Shown: piece by piece, positions 5,856 to 8,926 of the stretch | How positions within the stretch are numbered: position 1 is the stretch's first letter | How the letters are laid out: the number at the start of each line of letters is the position of its first letter | DNA from: VGEM01 sp033764265 | GTDB lineage: Bacteria > Pseudomonadota > Alphaproteobacteria > Rhodospirillales > Rhodospirillaceae | Reading direction: 5' to 3' | Assembly (NCBI GenBank): GCA_033764265.1 | Contig: JANRJB010000132.1 | Span: 1-8,926, forward strand | Length of the DNA: 8,926 nucleotides | Notes under the pieces: generated by a model | The model's database searches: none | What the model saw: the letters and a program-made list of their open reading frames with translations, nothing else | Told to the model about the DNA's origin: nothing | Program-made: the position numbers and the translations under genes

Positions 5856-8045
5856 CTACGCCACCGCGAAGCCGATCGACTTGAGCGGCAGGCGGCGGAT
5901 GCGCTGGCCGGTGGCGGCAAAGATGGCGTTGGCGATGGCCGGCGCGACCGCCGGCACAGAGGATTCGCCGACGCCGCCCGGTTTTTCGCTGCTGGGCACC
6001 AGATGCACGTCGATCGCGGGCGTGGTCGCCAGCGTGACCTGCGGGTAGTCGTAGAAGTTGCCCTGCTTGACTGCGCCCTTCTCGATGGTGATTTCGTCGA
6101 ACAGCGTCGCCGACAGGCCGTAAACGATGCCGCCCTCAAGCTGGGCGATGACGTTGCTGGGCTCGATCAACCGGCCGCAGTCGGCCGCGCAAACGATGCG
6201 CTCGACCTTCAGCCGGCCGTCCTTCACCGACACCTCGGCCACCTGGACGATGATCGAGCCGAAGCCCGGTGTGAACGCCACGCCGCGACCGTGGCCCGCC
6301 GGCAGCGGCGAACCCCAGCCCGACTTCTCGGCCGCCAGGTCGAGCACCGCGATCTCGCGCGCCTTGCCGGCGAGCAGTTCGCGGCGGAATGCGATCGGGT
6401 CCTTGCCCGCCAGCGTGGCCATCTCGTCGATCATCGCCTCGGAGAAGAAGCCGTTCTGCGACGACGCCACCGAGCGCCAGAAACCGATCGGCACGTTGGG
6501 CGCTTTCTCGACGAAATCGATCAGCGTGTTGGGGATGGCGTAGTTCATGTTGATGGCGCCGCCGACCACGGTGGGATCGGGGATCGGCAGCGGCCGCTTC
6601 TGGAACGCTAGCAATGACGGCCCGACGGCGGTGGCGTGCACGGCCGCGAGCTTGTTGTCGGCATCCAGCGCGGCCCGCATGCGGATGGTGACGGCCGGGC
6701 GGTAATAGTCGTGCTGAATGTCTTCCTCGCGCGTCCAGTACATGCGCACCGGGCGGCCTTTGACCGCCATGGCGATCTGCACGGACTGACGGGTGAAGTC
6801 CATTTCCCATTTCCGGCCGAACCCGCCGCCGGCGAAGGTGTTCTGCAGCTTGACCTTTTCGAGCGGCAATCCGGTCAGCTTGGCGGCCAGATCGCGCGCC
6901 GCGCCCTGCTGCTGGGTCGGCGACCAGACGGTGCATGCGTCGTCGGTGACCAGCGCGGTGGAGGCCATCGGCTCCATGCAGGCGTGCGCCAGGTAGGGCA
7001 CCTCGTAGATCGCTTCGACCTTCTTGGTGGCCGACGCCAGCACCGCGGCCACGTCGCCGCGCTTGGACGGCGGCAGCGGTTTGGCAGGCTCGTCCAGCGC
7101 GGCGCGGAACTGTTGCCGCAAATCCTCCGACGACCAGTTGTCGTTACCCTTGGCGTCCCACTCGATCTTGGCGGCGTCGAGCGCCTTCTTGGCCTGGAAG
7201 AAGTTCTGAGCCACGGCGGCGAGGCCCGCCGTACCCGAGCCGTTGTCGACCGGCACCAGCGCCACCACGCCCGGCACCGCCATGGCGGCGGCCTCGTCGT
7301 AGGCCTTGATCGCGCCGCCGGCCACCGGCGAGGAGGTCAGCGTGGCGACCAACAGACCGTCGAGCTTCACGTCCGCGCCGAAGTCGGCGCTGCCGTCGAC
7401 TTTCAGCGGCGTGTCCTTGCGGATGAAGTCCTTGCCGATCAGCTTGTACTGATCGATCGGCTTCAGTTTCGGTTCCGCGGGGATCGGCAGCTTGGCCGCC
7501 GCGGTCGCGACCGCGCCGAAGGTCACGCTGCGGCCCGAGGCGTCGTGATGGATCATGCCGTTCTCGGCGCGGCACGCGGCGGCGTCCACCTTCCACTGCG
7601 CCGCGGCGGCGGCCACCAGCATCTCGCGCGCCTGGGCGCCGGTTTTCAGCAGCAGGTCCGAATAGCCGATGATGGCGTCGGAGTTGCCGGTGCTCTGACG
7701 CTTCTTGGCGGGATTGGCGTAGGGTTCCTCGGCGGTGGCCAGCCGGACCTGCACCGCGCTCCAATCGGCCTCCAGCTCCTCGCACAGGATTTTCGGCAGG
7801 CCGGTGTAGACGCCCTGGCCGATCTCGCAGCCCGGCACGGTAATGAAGACGGTATTGTCGGGCGTGATCTGTACATAGGCATTGAGCGCCTGGGCATCGG
7901 GCGCAGTCTCGCCCGGCAGGGCCGCGTTGCTCCGGCCGGCCGGCAGTGCCACCGCCAGCGTCAGACCGCCGGCAGCGCCGGCCAAGAGGTCGCGGCGGCT
8001 GAGGTCGGCGGCGGAGAGCATCGGGCGGGTGTTCAGATGGGTCAT
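5856..8045 (-). CDS. Tat-exported molybdopterin-binding large subunit, xanthine dehydrogenase/IorB family
   Basis: A 729-residue protein, typical of the isoquinoline 1-oxidoreductase beta / periplasmic aldehyde dehydrogenase group. The leader has S-R-R-D-L-L at 16-21 followed by LAGAAGGLTLAVALPAG, a Tat signal suited to export of a folded cofactor-loaded enzyme. Molybdenum-cofactor motifs: E-I-G-Q-G-V-Y at 74-80, YLAHACMEPM at 351-360, FAGGGFGRK at 404-412, FWRSVASSQNGFF at 522-534, and the C-terminal GGVGESSVPA at 690-699. E694 sits in the place of the catalytic Glu of the family. The expected reaction is hydroxylation of an aldehyde or N-heterocycle using water, passing electrons to a 2Fe-2S small subunit. 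No gene for that subunit is in the window. The start at 8045 is favoured by GAGG at 8055-8052, six bases upstream. A longer in-frame extension to 8234 would place the Tat leader internally and overlap the divergent gene. Confidence 0.93.
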   Translation of the reverse strand: MTHLNTRPMLSAADLSRRDLLAGAAGGLTLAVALPAGRSNAALPGETAPDAQALNAYVQITPDNTVFITVPGCEIGQGVYTGLPKILCEELEADWSAVQVRLATAEEPYANPAKKRQSTGNSDAIIGYSDLLLKTGAQAREMLVAAAAAQWKVDAAACRAENGMIHHDASGRSVTFGAVATAAAKLPIPAEPKLKPIDQYKLIGKDFIRKDTPLKVDGSADFGADVKLDGLLVATLTSSPVAGGAIKAYDEAAAMAVPGVVALVPVDNGSGTAGLAAVAQNFFQAKKALDAAKIEWDAKGNDNWSSEDLRQQFRAALDEPAKPLPPSKRGDVAAVLASATKKVEAIYEVPYLAHACMEPMASTALVTDDACTVWSPTQQQGAARDLAAKLTGLPLEKVKLQNTFAGGGFGRKWEMDFTRQSVQIAMAVKGRPVRMYWTREEDIQHDYYRPAVTIRMRAALDADNKLAAVHATAVGPSLLAFQKRPLPIPDPTVVGGAINMNYAIPNTLIDFVEKAPNVPIGFWRSVASSQNGFFSEAMIDEMATLAGKDPIAFRRELLAGKAREIAVLDLAAEKSGWGSPLPAGHGRGVAFTPGFGSIIVQVAEVSVKDGRLKVERIVCAADCGRLIEPSNVIAQLEGGIVYGLSATLFDEITIEKGAVKQGNFYDYPQVTLATTPAIDVHLVPSSEKPGGVGESSVPAVAPAIANAIFAATGQRIRRLPLKSIGFAVA

Positions 8046-8161
8046 GGTGGGCCTCGCAAACGATGTCGGGTGCCGGGCGGCGGACTTGTGGGTACAGTCT
8101 TTAGCATATGGGGCGGGGTCGCCAAAGCGGCCGGCACTGTCTCGAACATGGGGAGGTATCC
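8046..8161. promoter_or_regulatory. Divergent intergenic region
   Basis: These 116 bp separate two divergently read genes and must carry a promoter for the plus-strand gene, and probably one for the minus-strand gene. The AT-richest part is around 8093-8110 (TACAGTCTTTAGCATATG). I found no convincing -35/-10 pair with good spacing on either strand, so no promoter is placed. Both flanking genes have a Shine-Dalgarno at the edges: GAGG at 8055-8052 on the minus strand and GGGGAGG at 8150-8156 on the plus strand. Confidence 0.4.
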
Positions 8162-8926
8162 ATGACCGACACAAGCAAGACGGCCCACCTGATCGCCCGG
8201 CGAGGACTGGTGCTGGGGCTGTCGGCGACGACATTTGCTGGTTCGGCGGCGGCGGCCGGGGGCGCAGTACTGGTGGTCGGTGGCAGCGGCCGCACCGGCA
8301 ACCTGGTCATGCGCGACCTGATGGCGCGCGGGCTCGCGGTGCGCGGTCTGGCCCGGCGGATCGACCAGGCCCGCGCCGACCTGCCCGACGCCTCGTGGTT
8401 CGCCGGCGACGTGCGCCAGCCGGCGACGCTGGCCCCGGCCATGGCGGGTGTGGATACGGTGGTCTACGCGGTCGGCGGCACCCGCGAGCACGACCCCAGC
8501 AACGACGCCGAAGCGCTGTTCAACCGCGGCGTGGTCGATACGATCGGGGCGGCAAAAACGGCCGGCACGCGGCACATGGTGCTGCTGTCCTCGGCGGGCG
8601 TGATGCGCATCGGCAAGGCCGACGCCGACCCGCTGCATGCCGTGATGGTGGCCAAGAAGGCGGGCGAAGACGCGCTGAAATCGAGCGGGCTTGGCTACAC
8701 CATCGTGCGCACCTACGGCGTCTGGGACAAAACTGACGGCGAGCTTGGCGTTTTACTGCTTCAGGGCGACCGGGGTTACGCCGGCCGATTGATGACCGCT
8801 CGCCGCGACATCGCCAAAGTGTTGGCCGAATGCGCGGTCAACCCGGCGGCGAGCCGCGTCAGCTTCGAGATCGTCAACGTCGCCAGCCCCGATGCCGACC
8901 TGTGGCGCATGGATCTGGCCAAACTG
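8162..8926 (+). CDS. NAD(P)-binding Rossmann protein (NmrA-like/PF13460 type), Tat-like leader, 3' end cut
   Basis: 255 codons are visible with no stop before the window edge. The core matches atypical short-chain dehydrogenase / NAD(P)H-binding proteins: beta strand AVLVVGGSGRTGN at 35-47 with the G-G-x-G-x-x-G nucleotide loop, WFAGDVRQPATL after the second strand region, VDTVVYAVGG, the strand VLLSSAGV, and the K-x-x-x-E-x-x-L-x-x-SGL-x-YTIVR segment typical of PF13460. The Tyr usually four residues before that Lys is absent (Val), so classical dehydrogenase chemistry is doubtful. The N-terminus reads HLIARRGLVLGLSATTFAGSAAAA, a twin-arginine-like leader (R13-R14) although residue 12 is Ala rather than Ser or Thr. 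The leader runs almost directly into the first beta strand. The start is set by GGGGAGG at 8150-8156, five bases upstream. It is divergent from the molybdenum hydroxylase subunit gene, so co-regulation is possible. Confidence 0.85.
   Translation, partial: MTDTSKTAHLIARRGLVLGLSATTFAGSAAAAGGAVLVVGGSGRTGNLVMRDLMARGLAVRGLARRIDQARADLPDASWFAGDVRQPATLAPAMAGVDTVVYAVGGTREHDPSNDAEALFNRGVVDTIGAAKTAGTRHMVLLSSAGVMRIGKADADPLHAVMVAKKAGEDALKSSGLGYTIVRTYGVWDKTDGELGVLLLQGDRGYAGRLMTARRDIAKVLAECAVNPAASRVSFEIVNVASPDADLWRMDLAKL

Noticed and set aside
5856..8234. A longer form of the molybdenum hydroxylase subunit starting at 8234
   Set aside because: The extra 63 residues would put the Tat leader inside the protein and run through the start of the divergent gene. 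The ATG at 8045 has a Shine-Dalgarno and gives a normal leader.

Overview
The window is GC-rich. Codon use is strongly G/C at third positions, genes are tightly packed with ATGA overlaps, and Tat signal peptides are frequent. This suggests a proteobacterium, probably an alphaproteobacterium, but nothing here fixes the genus. No rRNA, tRNA, CRISPR array, transposase or phage gene was seen.

Layout: from right to left, almost everything is read on the minus strand. A divergent gene at the right end (8162 to the window edge, plus strand) encodes an NAD(P)-binding Rossmann protein with a Tat-like leader. It is separated by 116 bp from a minus-strand gene (8045-5856) for a Tat-exported molybdopterin-binding large subunit of the xanthine dehydrogenase / isoquinoline 1-oxidoreductase beta type. 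A perfect 23-bp-arm palindrome follows at 5783-5834. Next comes a tandem array of four paralogous secreted SUMF1/FGE-fold proteins (5667-1825), all minus strand. Copies 1 to 3 are joined by ATGA stop/start overlaps and copy 4 follows after a 29-bp gap. A 201-bp spacer (1624-1824) holds a nested GC-rich inverted-repeat element. After it come a Tat-exported FAD amine-oxidase-type oxidoreductase (1623-175) and, again by ATGA overlap, the start of a secreted small protein resembling the SnoaL/DUF4440 group (178 to the left edge).

The most striking content is the four-gene SUMF1-fold array. Every copy has a signal peptide, a Cys-x-x-Cys-Pro-Glu motif just after it, and the same eight cysteines in the same order. 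The catalytic cysteine pair of true formylglycine-generating enzymes is replaced in all four, and no sulfatase gene is present. They are therefore probably not classical sulfatase activators. They look like a family expansion of periplasmic, disulfide-stabilised FGE-like proteins of unknown activity.

All seven complete or nearly complete genes, and the truncated gene at the left edge, have an apparent export signal. The flanking redox enzymes (molybdenum hydroxylase subunit, flavin oxidase, NAD(P)-binding protein) carry Tat-type leaders, while the FGE-like proteins and the small left-edge protein carry Sec-type leaders. A shared role in the periplasm is an inference from this layout; no substrate can be named from the sequence.
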